Under the pieces are notes generated by a model. The model saw only the letters and a program-made list of their open reading frames with translations, searched no databases and was not told the origin of the DNA. The translations under genes were made by a program, and so were the position numbers. This document shows positions 1 to 12,657 of a DNA stretch of 64,000 nucleotides, piece after piece; position 1 is the first letter of the stretch, and the number at the start of each line of letters is the position of its first letter. The DNA comes from Diospyros lotus (Eukaryota > Streptophyta > Magnoliopsida > Ericales > Ebenaceae): contig NC_068351.1 of NCBI RefSeq assembly GCF_014633365.1, positions 3,120,001-3,184,000 of the forward strand, given 5' to 3'.

Positions 1-589
1 TAGACTATACACCTATATATGTATACAAAATACTAAACGGGCCACGGGCTCTAACTTAAGATTAACCCTAGGTGTACTATATAAATATAACCATATAACT
101 TAACAGTGATTTTCTCCCATAAAGGGAGGACACTCAGTCTTAGACTAAACATACCCGTCTATAAATCTCCACAGTAAAAGAACTATATATCTTATTAATA
201 ACTGTTTGAGATCTCTACTAAAATTCACACTTGGCACTCTCTCTCTTTCTCTTCATGATAATGTATTACCTTATTCTTATCCAAACAAATCTTGCCAGCT
301 CTTGCATCCCTTGTGTGTCACCAACAAGATTAACAGAGCTATAATGTAACCCCCTATTGTTGTGGAAGATATGTTGTTAAATGGAGCCTATAAAATTCAA
401 CTTGGGAGGGATCATTAGGATTTAAAGTCATCATTCCATCTTCTTGTAGAGTACATGTACCATAACACTTTTTTAACATTGGAGAAGTCTTATGGAAGGT
501 CTTAGAGAAGAGAAGAAAAGAGTTTGAATTGCTTATGTAAAGATTATTAAAGATTTGTATCATGGAGTAGAAACATGTGTTAGAACTTG
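1..589. other. Unassigned AT-rich sequence, probably intron of the SYP71-type gene
   Basis: No coding exon is recognisable. The SYP71-type gene downstream lacks its first exons, so this stretch is inferred to lie in an intron or in the 5' flank of that gene. No SYP7 N-terminal coding sequence was seen on the plus strand here. Confidence 0.4.
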
Positions 590-1525
590 TGGAGGAGATA
601 CTAAGGCTTTTCTAATTACAATTTGATTACATTAATGATTTGCCTTGGCCCTTATTTCTTTGCCTTAGTAATGGATGAACTCCCTAAATATATTCAAGTA
701 GAGGTGCTTTGGTATATCCTATTTGTTGATGACATTATCCTGGTGAATATGACAAAAGGATTGAATACTAAGCTTGAGATATGAAGGAATACTTGAGAAT
801 CTAGAAGCTTTAAGTTGAGCAGATTGAAAATTGATATATGGAATGTAAGTTTAATATAAATATGAAACATGAATAATTTTATGGTGAAACTTGAAGAAAA
901 AGTCGTCTAAAGAAAAGATCAATTTTGATATATTAAATCAATCATCCCAAAAGATGGAGAGATTAATGAAGATGCTACCAATAAATAAAGCAAGATGATT
1001 AAAATGGGAATGTGTGTTCACCGTTTTATGTGATTGTAAGATTCCATTAAGTTAAAAGAAAAATTTATAAGATGATCACAAGGCCAATTTTATTGTATGG
1101 CACAAAATGTTGGCCAGTAAAGTACTGTGTGTAAAATATGAGCATAATAGAGACAAAGATGTTAAGATGGACATGTGGCCATACAAGGAAGATAAGTTTA
1201 GAAATGAGGTTATTCATATTTTATATTGGCTCCTATTGAAGATAGATGCTCTAGATATGATTAAAATGGTTTGTCCATGTGAGAAAAAAAAAAAAAAAAA
1301 CCAATAGAGGCTTCTATGGGGTGGGGATATTGTCTGAAATGGGACAATTTTTACCAAAAGAGATAAGAGGAAGACCAGGGAAAACTTGATGGGAACCTCT
1401 CAAGTATGATATGAGTTAAATAGCCTTACAGAAGATATGGCCAATAGATAGAAATGATTGGTGAGCAAGATTCACCTGGTTGACCCGACCTAGTGGGTTA
1501 AGGTTTGCTATGTTGTTGATTATTT
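590..1525 (+). mobile_element. Decayed LINE (non-LTR) reverse-transcriptase fragment
   Basis: Broken reading frames on the plus strand match the reverse-transcriptase end of a common plant LINE family. Near 650-760 the frame resembles FALVMDEL followed by a degenerate FVDDIILVN, which matches the FADDIVLV catalytic box. Near 930-1130 come a piece like SIIPKDGEINED and one like ITRPILLYGTKCWPVKY. Several stops and frameshifts interrupt it. The 3' end near 1475-1520 has the tract 'ctagtgggttaaggtttgc' followed by a short T/G-rich tail, typical of this family. It is a 5'-truncated, inactive copy. The family assignment rests on remembered protein motifs. Confidence 0.7.
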
Positions 1526-2811
1526 AGTCAAGCTTCTAGGAATTTGACAAAATAAATTTTATAAGAGGGCTAGCTAGTAAGGACAAGTGGCAAGCAAATG
1601 ATCCAATTACACTTTTAGAACTATATTATATTTTGTAAATATTTAAGTTATAAAAAGCCCAACAATGCACTGATAGCATTTGTAAAAGTTGACTATGGCT
1701 TTTTGTGCATGACTATACATAATACTGTATGAGATTTAAATTCTTTTAGGTGATTGATTTTGAGATATAAGTTTTGAGCTTCCACTTTGTAATTGTTACT
1801 AACATTCCTATTTAAAAAAATGAAATTAGGCTGGGCCCAATTAGCTGGACTTCCTGGGCTGGGCCCAGACATGCTGGGCTTGGCCCAACCCTATCTAAGG
1901 CAGTGAGCCAGGTCAGTCTGAGCAGGCCCACGCCCACCCATTCGAGATGCCTACCACCAAAAGAAAGAAGCCTTTTCGATGATTCTACACAGCCACATAT
2001 TGAAGGGTCCATTATGACTGCATCAATGGACATGGCACTGCTGTAGGCATAACAATTCTTTATGACATGGTGATGGCTGTTATGGGATACCATAGCAGGC
2101 AGTTACCAATATGAATATTAATCTCACTGGTAAATTGGGGGTATAGCAGGGTTGAATACACAATGATTTTGGCTGATTTTTGGAACCTTTGTTGGTCCAA
2201 GGATACCTCATTCGATGTTTGGATAAGTGTTGTGTTGAACTTGGGATCAGGAGTTTGGACGTAAGAGTTTGGATAATTGGTGGTCCTGGGATAAAGTAGC
2301 ATGTTTCTCACATGTTTGTTGCTGGGAACAAATGGTATACTGATGACAGCATAACTAACTTCCAGTTAGCCTTGTCAATGATAGTTGCACTGGTTTCTCA
2401 TTGATTTCTGACTTACATCTGTTCTTCTTTGTGCCAATGTGTTTCTTGCTTCTTCTGCTTGACATTTTTGGAAGCTTATGTTTCTGTCTGTTTTTATATC
2501 TTTTCCTTGCAGTGGTTATCCTAGAGTACATGAATAGCTGACTACTTCATGCTCTCATATGGATAATCAATTTAGAGACAACTTTGCTACTATAATAACT
2601 AATCTGGACATAATTAAGTTACTGCACTTTCAAAAAGAAAATGAAATTAATGCAAATAGGTTAGCGAAGGGCTCTGCATAGGCACACAATCTAGGTTATT
2701 ATTCTAAAGGTAGAAAATAGTTTCTGGGCTTTGAGTCCTAAAGGATGTGGAGCTTTGATCTCAAGAAGGCTTGAATATTAGGCTAATAATAGCTGTCTCT
2801 GCCAACATGGT
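1526..2811. other. Intronic or intergenic sequence without recognised features
   Basis: Nothing coding could be supported. A short GGCCCA-rich patch lies at 1830-1890. The small minus-strand reading frames here have no recognisable domain. Confidence 0.4.
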
Positions 2812-2914
2812 TGTCATGACCCCAAGGATATATTAATACTTTAGCAGTAGTTATTTTGTTATTTTAGTTGGTATATTTTCTCTTTACTTTGCAGCATAAA
2901 TACTTACCTAGGAG

Positions 2915-3671
2915 CACTGTTGTTAGAATCTTACGATTCACGATTTGAATCGTACGATTTGACTCGATTCATATAGAAATCGAGTCGAATCTATAGGGTG
3001 AATCTAAAATCCCTTAGAATCGTTCGATTCACGATTCGAATCGTACGATTCGACTCGATTCATATAGAAATCGAGTTAAATTTATAGGGTGAATCGAAAA
3101 TCCCTTGGAATTAACTATGAATCGGACAAATTGATCGTGAATCGCATGAATAGCACGATTCATCCAATTTATGCTACTTTGTCTGCATGTGTGCTTTAAT
3201 TAAATATTCGTTCGATTTGGCTATCTTTGAAGACAAAGAAGATGATGAAAATGATGAAGATGATGATGCTCTTGAACTTGAAGATGAAGATGATTGATAA
3301 CTAGTGAAGATTATGGACAATGGAGTTTATTAGTAACCTTATAGTTGTAGGTTTTTTTTTCTTTTTCTTTTCTAGCTTGTTATTTTGAAAGTGGTTTGGT
3401 TTGGTGCAATTTGAATTTAAAGGCAACATGAATATACTTTTGCTTTTTGGTATAATTTTAAACTTAACAAATATATTTAGAAGTTTATTTATCTATTTAT
3501 ATTTAAAAGAATTGATCATGGTGGGCACATTATTTATTTTTTATGGATATATATTATTTATAGTTGAATTGAGAATGTGTATCGAATTTTACGATTCGAT
3601 TCGATTCTCGATTCACGATTCATAAAATAAGGATTTTGATTCTTGATTCGAATCTCGATTTAACAACTATG
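2915..3671. mobile_element. Non-autonomous hAT-type transposon nested in the solo LTR
   Basis: The element starts CACTGTTGTTAGAATC and its other end read in reverse is CATAGTTGTTAAATCG, giving short imperfect terminal inverted repeats. The 8-bp flanks are CCTAGGAG (2907-2914) and CTTAGGAG (3672-3679), a 7/8 TSD of hAT length. Subterminal repeats of the ACGATTCGAATCGTACGA type cluster at both ends. A short frame at 3226-3297 encodes an acidic Asp/Glu-rich tail ending in a stop, probably the last codons of a lost hAT transposase. Most of the transposase is gone. Confidence 0.75.
2930..3111. repeat. Two imperfect ~85-bp tandem subterminal repeats in the hAT element
   Basis: Two adjacent copies begin with ACGATTCACGATT and continue through GACTCGATTCATATAGAAAT to a run like 'tatagggtgaatc'. 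They differ at scattered bases. Related motifs recur in inverted form near 3590-3660. Subterminal repeats of this kind are usual transposase-binding sites in hAT elements. Confidence 0.7.
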
Positions 3672-3916
3672 CTTAGGAGTAGTAGCTATATAAAGCTACT
3701 GGAGCTGTAAAGAAGGGATTATTGTGAAAAATATCAAATTGAGACTTCTGATCCTCTCTCTAAATTCTCTCCCTCTCTGCTTCGTATGGACTCTCTCCCA
3801 TTCTCCTGAATTCTTCCTCATTTTTTGTGCTTTCTTTTCCCCCATTTCATCCTAATTCACCTTCGGATTCCTCCAAATCCCCTTCTAAACCCTAGGTAAA
3901 CCCTAGGGTCATGACA

Positions 3917-4867
3917 ATAGTGCTTACAGGAATTGCACTTGTGATACTAAATGTTGTCCTGGCTTGCATAATTTACAGTTATTTTGCCTGCATACTTGTT
4001 AGCTTTGCATGTTAAGTCGCTTCTGTAAATGTTTCCTCATTCTGTTAGGTTTCATAGGTGACCTTTGATGATGAGGAAATATGCATACTGCTCTTTGAGC
4101 TGTCTTACTTATGAGTATGTGCCCTTTTTCCTTTCAAAAGATCCAAAAAGAATAAGTCTAGGCTTGTTAAAGAGACTTAAAATGGGTTCTGTTCCAAAAG
4201 TGACAGTTGCAGACTTTTAAGTCAGAAATTTGTTGAAGGTTGATTAAGCTCGATTCATTGGGTTTTGGGGCTGAAAAGCATGTCTTATTAGGTTTGCAAG
4301 CAATAATTTGAGAATACTGTTTTGAGTTCCTATAGATAGAAACAGAATGGGGGAGAGGAACAGGAAGTAAACATGACTTTTCCCCTGCATGGGATAAGAA
4401 ACTAGAAACCAAACAAAGAAAAAATCCACTTCTGTTATTCTCTCTTGAATAAGAGTAACCATATGCAATTCTAATGTGCTACATTCTCATAATCCCACTA
4501 AGTTTTTGACTTAAATAGGAAACTGGTAAAACTTTACTAATTAAAATATTGAACACTGCAAAAGAACATCAAAACGATCTAGAAAGAGAACTCGATCCTT
4601 TTTACCTGCGTGATGCTGTAACCTGTATTGAGCAAAGTAAAAAACTAGTACAATTACCCTTGATCATTGCAACCATTCTATTATCTTTCTAACATCATGT
4701 TAGTATGGTATGATACTGTGATTGTTAAAGCTATCACTGGCCCTTAACATTGATCAGAAAGTCTTCTTGATAACTATGGGGCCTGGCCTTTGTCTTGGGT
4801 GACTTAAGCCTATGGATTTGTTTAATGAGCTGATGGATGCGGCACCATTAATGCATCCAACTTTCAG
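3917..4867 (+). other. SYP71: Intron sequence upstream of the first visible SYP71 exon
   Basis: The stretch ends in a pyrimidine-rich acceptor, 'catccaactttcag', immediately before an in-frame SYP7-type exon. No exon for the N-terminal part of the protein was found in it. Confidence 0.5.
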
Positions 4868-6382
4868 GTTAAAGGGCTTTCATCTGAAGAATTTGCTGCT
4901 CGAAATGATTTGGTCCTTGCCTTACCAGATAGGATTCAAGCCATCCCAGATGGGACTGCAGCTGCACCCAAACAAACTGGAGGCTGGACAGCTTCAGCTT
5001 CTCGTACAGAAATCAAGTTTGATTCAGGTGATTGGTCACTTCACATTTATGAAATTTGATTTTTCAACTAACTTTTATTGTGGGAGGTTCATGAATTGTC
5101 AATAAATTATTTGTCACGTTTTGATTACAGATGGGCAGTTTGGCAATGAATACTTCCAGCAAACAGAAGAGTCCAGCCAATTCAGGCAAGAGTATGAAAT
5201 GCGGAAAATGAAGCAGGCATGTGCTTCTGAAGACTAGTACTGTATATTAAATATATTTCCTCTCTTTTCTTTAGCCAAGTAATATATTTACTTTGTTTGC
5301 GGAATATGTTCTTTAAGAAGGTGATTGGTTCTGCCACTATGATCTTCTCCACTTCCTGCTTCGAATCTTCTACTAGTTCAAAAAAAGAATGAGAAAAAAA
5401 AAAAAGGGAAAAGATTCATTTGTTGTACTTTGATGTTCACAGGACCAAGGATTGGAAGTTATATCAGAAGGTTTGGATACATTGAAAAACATGGCCCATG
5501 ATATGAATGAGGTTTGCTGCCTTGCATTCTGTATTTGTTGCTTTGTTATGTTTGGGCACATTGACTTATGGTTTTGCAATTCATGCAGGAACTGGATAGG
5601 CAAGTTCCTTTAATGGATGAGATTGACACTAAGGTTGGAGAATTTGACTTATCTTGCTAATATCTGAAATTAATGTGTTATTAAATTGTTGTACTTTTTA
5701 AAATTACTTATGGTGCCTTTTTGTGTCTTAAAGGTGGACAAGGCTACATCCGACCTTAAGAATACTAATGTGCGACTTAAAGACACAGTTAACCAGGTAA
5801 TTGAGCTAGAAATCGAGGGACTGCTGGGCAGGGTGGGGTTTGGGGAATGATTCCTTATCTGTCTATTCAACTGTGCTTTGTTGTAGAACAAAATTACTGG
5901 GTTTCATGTGTATTTTCATTTGTTTCAGCTGAGATCCAGTCGAAATTTCTGCATTGATATCATCCTATTATGCATAATACTGGGGATTGCTGCCTATCTA
6001 TACAAGTAAGTTTTTGTAAATAGCTGACATGCTTAATGGACTATCGAAAACAGTGTCTTGCCTGGTGGGGTTGTAGCTATATTTGAAATGCAACAAATGA
6101 TCTTATAACTGAAATTTAACTTAGAGCACGGTTAATTTGTTAGGACCTTCTGTCTTGATTCAATTAATTTGTTAGGACCTTCTTTCTTGATTCAATTCCA
6201 ATGGTTTAACTTTTTGCTTTTCTTTTCCTTTTTTCCCCCACACTATTCACTGAAATCAAGTGTTATACTTGTCTGGGTGGAAATTTGATTGTTTGGTCAG
6301 CATTTTTTTTTTTTTTTTTCCGGTTTTGCTTCGATTTTGATTTAGTCCATGATGTTGTACCTGCAGTGTGTTGAAGAAATGA
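4868..6382 (+). CDS. SYP71: Syntaxin of the SYP7 group (SYP71-type Qc-SNARE), 3' portion
   Basis: This is the C-terminal 171 residues of a plant-specific Qc-SNARE that drives membrane fusion at the ER and plasma membrane. Exons read as 4868-5027, 5131-5216, 5443-5511, 5589-5633, 5734-5796, 5929-6005 and 6367-6382, all in phase. Visible parts are the linker (VKGLSSEEFAARND), a SNARE coiled coil from about DQGLEVISEGL to DTVNQL with the zero-layer Gln in EELDRQVPL, and a tail anchor (FCIDIILLCIILGIAAYLY) ending NVLKK. About 95 N-terminal residues are missing, presumably encoded left of the window. The preceding intron is enlarged by transposons. The 5131-5216 exon is followed by GC instead of GT. 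Assignment to the SYP71 group is strong; the exact paralogue is not determined. Confidence 0.88.
5217..5222 (+). other. SYP71: Non-canonical GC splice donor in SYP71
   Basis: The exon ends AAG CAG and the intron begins GCATGT. Only this junction keeps the frame from MRKMKQ into DQGLEV, the order seen in SYP71 proteins. The acceptor is a normal 'ttcacag' before 5443, so this would be a GC-AG intron. Confidence 0.65.
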
Positions 6383-7315
6383 GAAGATGGAAAGGCTACT
6401 TTTTTATGCTGGTATGATACTAGCTTTGCAGCGTTGCTGTGCGCTTGATTTTGGTGTCATTTGTTTTCCTGGTGCCTGATTGTCTATGTTATTCTAAGTG
6501 GATTGCATTTCCTGTCTTTCAATGTAACTTTAGGTACACCTGGCATTTATTATATCAACAGTGTATTATCCGTTCCAATTTCCTTTGTCTCCTTGATTTA
6601 TGCTATGTTCTGAACTGGGATTTTTGTAAGGAAAAGAAAATGAATGTTCTTATATACATGTAAATACGTTCTGTTATTTTCTTTTCCTGCCCCTTTCAAT
6701 AGAAAAGTCCTTGCCATTAAGCTTAGTATTAACATGTTTCTATGCGTGCAATTTATCTTGTGAATTTGGTCAAGCAAAGAGCAAGAATTTTTTTCTAATA
6801 TTTGCCATTGTATAAGCCAAAAATGAGATAACATTCAGGTGCTAACAAGATGAGAAAAACATTCAATAATTCTTGGGGACTAAAACCTGTGATGCTACCA
6901 AAGATCGAAATGAACTCTAGTAGTCTACTGTTATACAAATATCTAAATCATTGTTCAAATTCATTAGGATTGTGATAGTTGAACCTCTTCTCATATTGCA
7001 AGCAATCCAGCGTTCCATGAGTGGTTGCTTCAGCATTGACGGCCCTAAGAAGAAAAATTGTGTAGAGCTTCTCATAGATCGCCATTTTTTGAGTAGTGAG
7101 AAGCGTTGTGAAGCATTAGCGCCTCACCTAAGTTCTCAGGAGAACATCCATTTTTCATGGAGTATAGCTACGTGCTCCAGGCGTTTTCCTTCCTCAAAAG
7201 AACATACGCTTTTGTTAGGTTAGTTGATGCAAAATTATAATTTTTTTCTTTTCTTCATTTTTTATTTGAGTTGTGAAAGTTTGTCATAGATATAAATGAT
7301 TGATGAGTTAGATTT
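6383..7315 (+). other. SYP71 3' UTR and downstream spacer
   Basis: Sequence after the SYP71 stop is T-rich. It contains a 20-base T tract just before the last exon (6303-6322) and AATAGAAAAG near 6698 that could serve as a polyadenylation signal. No gene is recognised through 7315. Confidence 0.4.
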
Positions 7316-7475
7316 GGTATAGTAGACCTTACATAGTGGGACAAAGAGGTAGTATATTATTGTTGTGAAAATAGACTGAATAAATGGTTTAGGAGTTAGA
7401 ATTCGAATAGGCCACCTTACATGGTAGGATAAAGGCTTATTATATTATTGTTGTAAAAATAGACTGAACTGAACA
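7316..7475. repeat. Two direct repeats resembling a LINE 3' end
   Basis: The units near 7325-7380 and 7415-7475 share 'cttacat', then 'gtgggacaaag' or 'gtaggataaag', then 'tattattgttgt' and 'aaaatagactgaa'. The form matches the GTGGGATAAGGCTT plus TTG-repeat tail of plant LINE or SINE copies. They are probably two decayed 3' ends. Confidence 0.5.
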
Positions 7476-10400
7476 TATGGGTATGTTTTATGTATGTGAA
7501 ATATAGATATAACGATTAATCCTGGGTGAATCTACAGTTTTCTGGTTGCATATGCTAAATTAATGCATCTGGTAGTCGATTTCATTTGTGATTGGAAGCA
7601 TAAAAAAAGTTCTTGCAGATAGTAATCAACTATGCTTCTAGCTAGGCTTTGAAATCTATAATTTGGAAGATTATGTTGAATTGGGGAAGCAGAATGGAGT
7701 TACCCATCTCGCTCTGTTTGTCTATACATGACGACTTGGTGTTATGGTTGTTGTATGTGCCGGTATAAATAAAGGGTGTACTGAATGGTCAATACATGCA
7801 CGCAGAACCTTTTTTCACTGTAGTTCCCAAGCCATTTGTATATTATTCTGTGAAGAAAAAGGGTATGCAGATGATTACAAAACCAATATTCCATATGGCC
7901 CAAGTGCTTGACATGCAGCACTAAGTACAGTCAACATTATCATGCTGTTGAAAGGGACATTAATTGAATGGATGCATTCCTGAACCCCTCGCAAATGGGT
8001 TTGATTTTAGCTCATTTTTATTTATTTAGTAATTAATTGAATGAATTTGAACAAAATTTTAAAAATCTGTTGAAATATTTCTTGATTTCAGATTTGAACC
8101 CGTTATAAAAATTTAACCCAACTTAGATAATGTGAGTGAAAATTCAAATGTGATTTTTTTTAGAGCTGTGGTGGCGGAGGATTTGGGCGTCAGGCGAAGC
8201 CCTCCTGCACTATGGAGAAGTTCTAAATAGGTATGCATATAATGTATTTTTTAATATTTTTTTTTGTGATTGAGAGTAGGTAATTGGGTGTATTTGAGAT
8301 TTTTGTGTTTGAGAGATCATATAATTGTATTGTTTTAATTTTTCATAGTAAAACTATTTCTCTTCCTATGAAAATAGATCATACATTTTAATCCAATCAT
8401 ATATATCCTTTGTTATGTCTTTATTTTTTTTTTACTCTATTTTGCATTGTTTTTATAACAAGATTGTGTTTTTAAGTTTCTCTAGTTTGATTATGTTCAT
8501 AAACAAGTTTGTTTATTGTTCTATCTAGATTCCTTTATAATTCAATTAAAGTTTATTTATTGTTTGTTGAAAAGGTGTGCATATATAAATATATAATTAA
8601 AATTTTGTTTGTCCTTTGATTTTTATTTACCTGTGAGTAATATTATTTATTGTCACGATTACTTTTTTTTATTTGTGAATAAATTTACTTATTATTCACA
8701 AACAAGTCGAATTAGGTTTGCTTAAGTTAAAAAAAGTGGAGTCCAAATCTAATCTGAACATGTTAATAAATTACTCTTAACATATTAATCTATTGAGTCT
8801 GAAGGGTCTTTATATAACTTTATTCATGAATGAAGTGAAGTGAAGTGAACTTAATACTATAAAATATAAATGACCTGAGATTAAACAATCCCAAACTATG
8901 TAGGCGGACTCGCTTAAAATCTGGCTACCTCCTCAAATAAGAAAATAGAAATAAAATGCGTAAACACTCCACCAGTCTCAACTCTCTATGCACATTTTCT
9001 TCTTTGGACTCTTATACCACAATTCCATCATCGGTTCAGACCAGGGAAAGCTGTTGTATGCACACTTAAACTCAAATCTTTTAATATCTTGTAAGTGTTC
9101 AGTACTTTCTGCTCTGTATTTGACTCTCCAATGGTTGGTTTGAGTTCACTGTCAACCAATTCCCAAGCAAGAAGGAAAACGAAAAAGAAAGCAACGAAAA
9201 GAGAGCACTTTGGCCTGGGAAAAGGTTAGGATCTTGAGATAGGATTTGCACACACATCCCATCTCGCTCGGAGACAACCCATATGGGGATTCCCCAAAAA
9301 GTGAAATTATTGCACTTTTTTAGCAGACAATTATGCATTAGGAAGAACCAAATGTATTAATTAATTTAACTCCAAGACTGAATTTTGTTGGTATGCTACT
9401 GGAACTACTTGAAAAGTTTGCCTCCAATGATTTTCTGCCTTTTCTTATGCTTCATCTAATCTCCAGTCTAATCTGTTTCCCACCATTAATTTTCTTTTTC
9501 TTTTTTTTTTACTGAAACTCATCTTATCATTTTTCATGGATGATAGGATATCAACTAATATTAAGGAGATAGAATTCATATAGTTTATTGAGTCAGGTTT
9601 AAATTTCAATTTAGAATCAGAATATAATAATAATGATAGGATTTATGTAATCAATTCAGAACTTAGAGAGTTCATCTAGAAATATATATATATATATATA
9701 TAGTGACATCTTATTATCAAATTGCATGTTGTAGGATCGAGATGTATTAACTGATTAGAGTGCAAGTGAGATTGTGAGTTTGAGTGTATTGGGTTTTGAG
9801 GTTAAGTGTGATTGCTTGTCATATGCAATTTGGTATGTGTGTTTGATTTTGATCATGTTTGAGTGTTACGGATTTTAACTTTTGTGTTTGTTATTTTCTA
9901 ATTTGGTAGATATGGTAAGAATAAAGACTTAATAAATATGTTACTATTAGAATATAAATTCATGTGGACATGGACTTGTGAGACAATACTATGGTCTCAT
10001 TGCCATGCAAGTGTTACATGTTCAAGACATGAGAAGTAAAAAAGAAAAGAGAAGAAAAAAAAAAAAAAACACTTCTCTCCTCTGCACAAAAGTGTAAATG
10101 AGTGAGTGTGTTTGAGAATTTGATGAGAGTAATGTTGTGGGTTGGCGGCAGCAATGGGGAGAGAATAAAGTGTTGGTAGTAGGGTCCAAATGCAAGGGGC
10201 CAAAGAGGCAGTTGAATTGTTATAATTATATAAACTACATGTGGCCTTGTACATACTCTATTGTATGCACATTTATGTCCCTTTGTTTTCCTTGTCGGAT
10301 TTTGTATTTAGCAGTGGAGCTAGCTAGCAAGGTTGTCTCTTTATTATTACGTACAAATATATATAGCATTTTATTAAATTTCTCATAATAAGTAGTAATA

Positions 10401-11339
10401 TAAGAGCAAACGCACACCCTGCACTGCACTCTTAAGGTTTAATATAAATAAATATCATGACTATTACTCACATTATTATTATTAATATTATATTGACTAT
10501 TTCTTTTGTTTAAATTTGTATCAGATTATTTATTTTCATTAGATTTATATCAACACCGGGTCAGGGTCAGGTCCTTCTAGTTTTTTTATCTATTTGCATA
10601 AATTCTTAATATTCATTTAAGATATAAAAGGTAATGCTAACAATTTTTAGGGCAACAATTAATTAAGGGGCAATAAGTATATATATTATTTTTAAACAAT
10701 ATATATTTATTCCATCTTGTGTGTATTATTTAAATAATTTCATTAATCTTCTCCAAAAAGTGGAATTATTGCACTTCCAGAAAGTGGATAAGTTTAAACC
10801 CTATTTCACTTTTATTTAAATAATTTGATTAGTTGTTAAATGTTTTAAAGTATGATGGGTTTATTATAAATAAATTAGTTAAATAATAAAAATAAAATAT
10901 AATTAATTGATATAAAAGGTAACATATAATTCCGTAGTGAATCAATTACAACCTCTAATTGATTTGTAACCCTTGATTGGTCAGTTATATATAAAGCTAA
11001 CAAATCTATTTGAAGAGCATTCAATGAATTAATGAATTTTACTTTCTTATTTCTCTCAGCAATTTTCTCTTGGAGCTCTCTCTCTTTCTCTCTCGCCTAT
11101 TTCTGTTCTCTCTATCATTTTTCCTTATATTCTGCCTTAATTCTCCCCCACTTTCTGTGCTAATTTTTTCCATTAATTGAGAATTTTATTTGAAAATAAT
11201 GTATATTTATTATTTTTAATTATTACCCTTAAAATAATAATTAACGTTATCTTTTTTTAAAATATCAAGACGTCCATTGTAATCTAACAAAACTTTAATG
11301 GAGTGGTGTGTTATTTACTTTTAGGTAATACTTGTTAAT
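7476..11339. other. Gene-poor AT-rich intergenic region
   Basis: No gene is supported. Minor features are an (AT)n tract at about 9681-9702, an A-rich tract near 10050-10070, and a CT-rich stretch at 11070-11120 after a TATATAAAGC box. The last resembles a decayed LTR promoter and leader, but no ends with a TSD were found. Short reading frames lack recognisable domains. Confidence 0.4.
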
Positions 11340-12280
11340 TAAGATAAAGATCAGAAAAAGTAAAATACAGAAAGTATTTTATATTTGTTAAATTTATCCA
11401 TCGACTATTGAAAAAAGTCACGTAATTTCTTATTTTAGATTTTTTAGCAGTGTTCTAAAAGGCGCTAAGCGCTAATCGGGCAGCAACCTGCCTCCTAGAA
11501 AATTTAATATTTTTTAATTTTTTTCTTGATATATTCTTTCTTTCCCCCACCCCACCCCCCCACTCCCTCAAATTTCAGTTCGTTCTCACTCCCCCCTCAT
11601 CCAAAAATTTCACAACACTCTATCTCTCTCTCTCTCAAACTTGCCTGCTCCGAGCACATCGTTGCCCTCGCCCCATTGTCAATTGGACCATCTGCCTGGT
11701 CCATATCGTTGCCCCCCGTCATTACCAATCGGATAGTCTGCCTCCTTCAATCACATCGTTGCTCCCCGCCAATGCCAATTGGACTGTTGTTGTGTTACCA
11801 CAGGTAAGTCCGAAGACTGTTCCAGTTCCTGTCCAACTAATGGGCGGCGGCGGCGACGACGGAGTTGGGTGACCCAGGCCGATGCGACAGCGACGGTTGC
11901 GACGATCATCACTGATGGAGTCGGGTGAGAGGTCTTGAGCCCAAATCACGTTTGGGCGGCCAAGGCGACGCCTTGTTGCCTTGGTCGCATTTGTCGCCTA
12001 AGAGTCGTATGATCCCAATTAATTAGGCTGGCGCCTATAAAGGGTCAATTTGGAGGAACTCGCGGCGGCCAGGGGCCACCTAGCGCCTTTTCGCCACCTA
12101 GGCAGCCTTTTAGAGCATTGCTTTTTAGATAAATTTATCTCTCTTCCTCTAGATAAATTTATCTTGAACTTTATAGATAAAAAAATATATAACGCATATG
12201 TCCTCCAGTATATTTCAAAAAATTTAACAAATAATTCAATAAAAATCTTAAAATACTTTTCAACTTTATTTTGATCTTTT
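11340..12280. repeat. Dispersed repeat copy 1, interrupted by a hAT element
   Basis: The flanks of the hAT insertion, about 11340-11447 and 12121-12280, match 14305-14610 in order. Shared pieces include 'aaaaaagtcacgtaatttctta' in slightly varied form, then 'ttttttagata', then 'aaaaaatttaacaaat' and 'aaaaatcttaaaatactt'. The family is not recognised. Confidence 0.6.
11448..12120. mobile_element. Non-autonomous hAT element with GGCGC-rich ends
   Basis: The ends are CAGTGTTCTAAAAGGCGC and, reversed, CAATGCTCTAAAAGGCTG. The 8-bp flanks are TTTTTTAG (11440-11447) and CTTTTTAG (12121-12128), matching at 7 of 8. The paralogous repeat at 14305-14610 has the uninterrupted site 'tttttttagata', which supports both boundaries. 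The GC-rich interior has no transposase frame. Length is 673 bp. Confidence 0.75.
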
Positions 12281-12486
12281 TTATATATGTTGGTTTAAAA
12301 AATATTTTAATCTTATTTTAATATAATTTTATATATTACTTATTTTAACAAATATTATCTTAATAAATAATAATGTGACTAGAAACAAAGATCAACTTTT
12401 GAAGGGTTTTCCCTTAAAATATTGTACGTGAAAGCTTATTATGGATAGGATATGATTTTCTTCAAGATACTGAATTCTGGTGATCA

Positions 12487-12544
12487 TAGGTTTTGTTCTA
12501 CAATCAACACACGTATAGGTTTTGTTCTACAATCAACACACGTA
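12487..12544. repeat. 29-bp tandem duplication
   Basis: Two consecutive copies of a 29-bp unit that begins 'taggttttgttctacaatc' and ends 'aacacacgta'. The copies are identical. Confidence 0.9.
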
Positions 12545-12657
12545 CAGTACAGTACATACATACAGAGATAGTTAACTTTAAATAGTGACGATGATGACAG
12601 CTATTAATTAGCTAAGCTAGTCCCCCCAAAGTCAAATTTTAGCAAATAAATTTGGTG

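Larger units (their letters stand above)
2812..3916. mobile_element. Solo LTR split by a nested hAT element
   Basis: The ends are TGTCATGACCC on the left and GGGTCATGACA on the right, the TG...CA inverted ends expected of a long terminal repeat. The flanking 5-bp sequences are ATGGT (2807-2811) and ATAGT (3917-3921), a TSD with one mismatch. Removing the hAT element (2915-3671) and one copy of its TSD leaves about 340 bp. A TATATAAA box and pyrimidine-rich tracts fit a promoter and leader. No internal retroelement domain is present, so this is a solo LTR. Its orientation is not certain. Confidence 0.65.
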
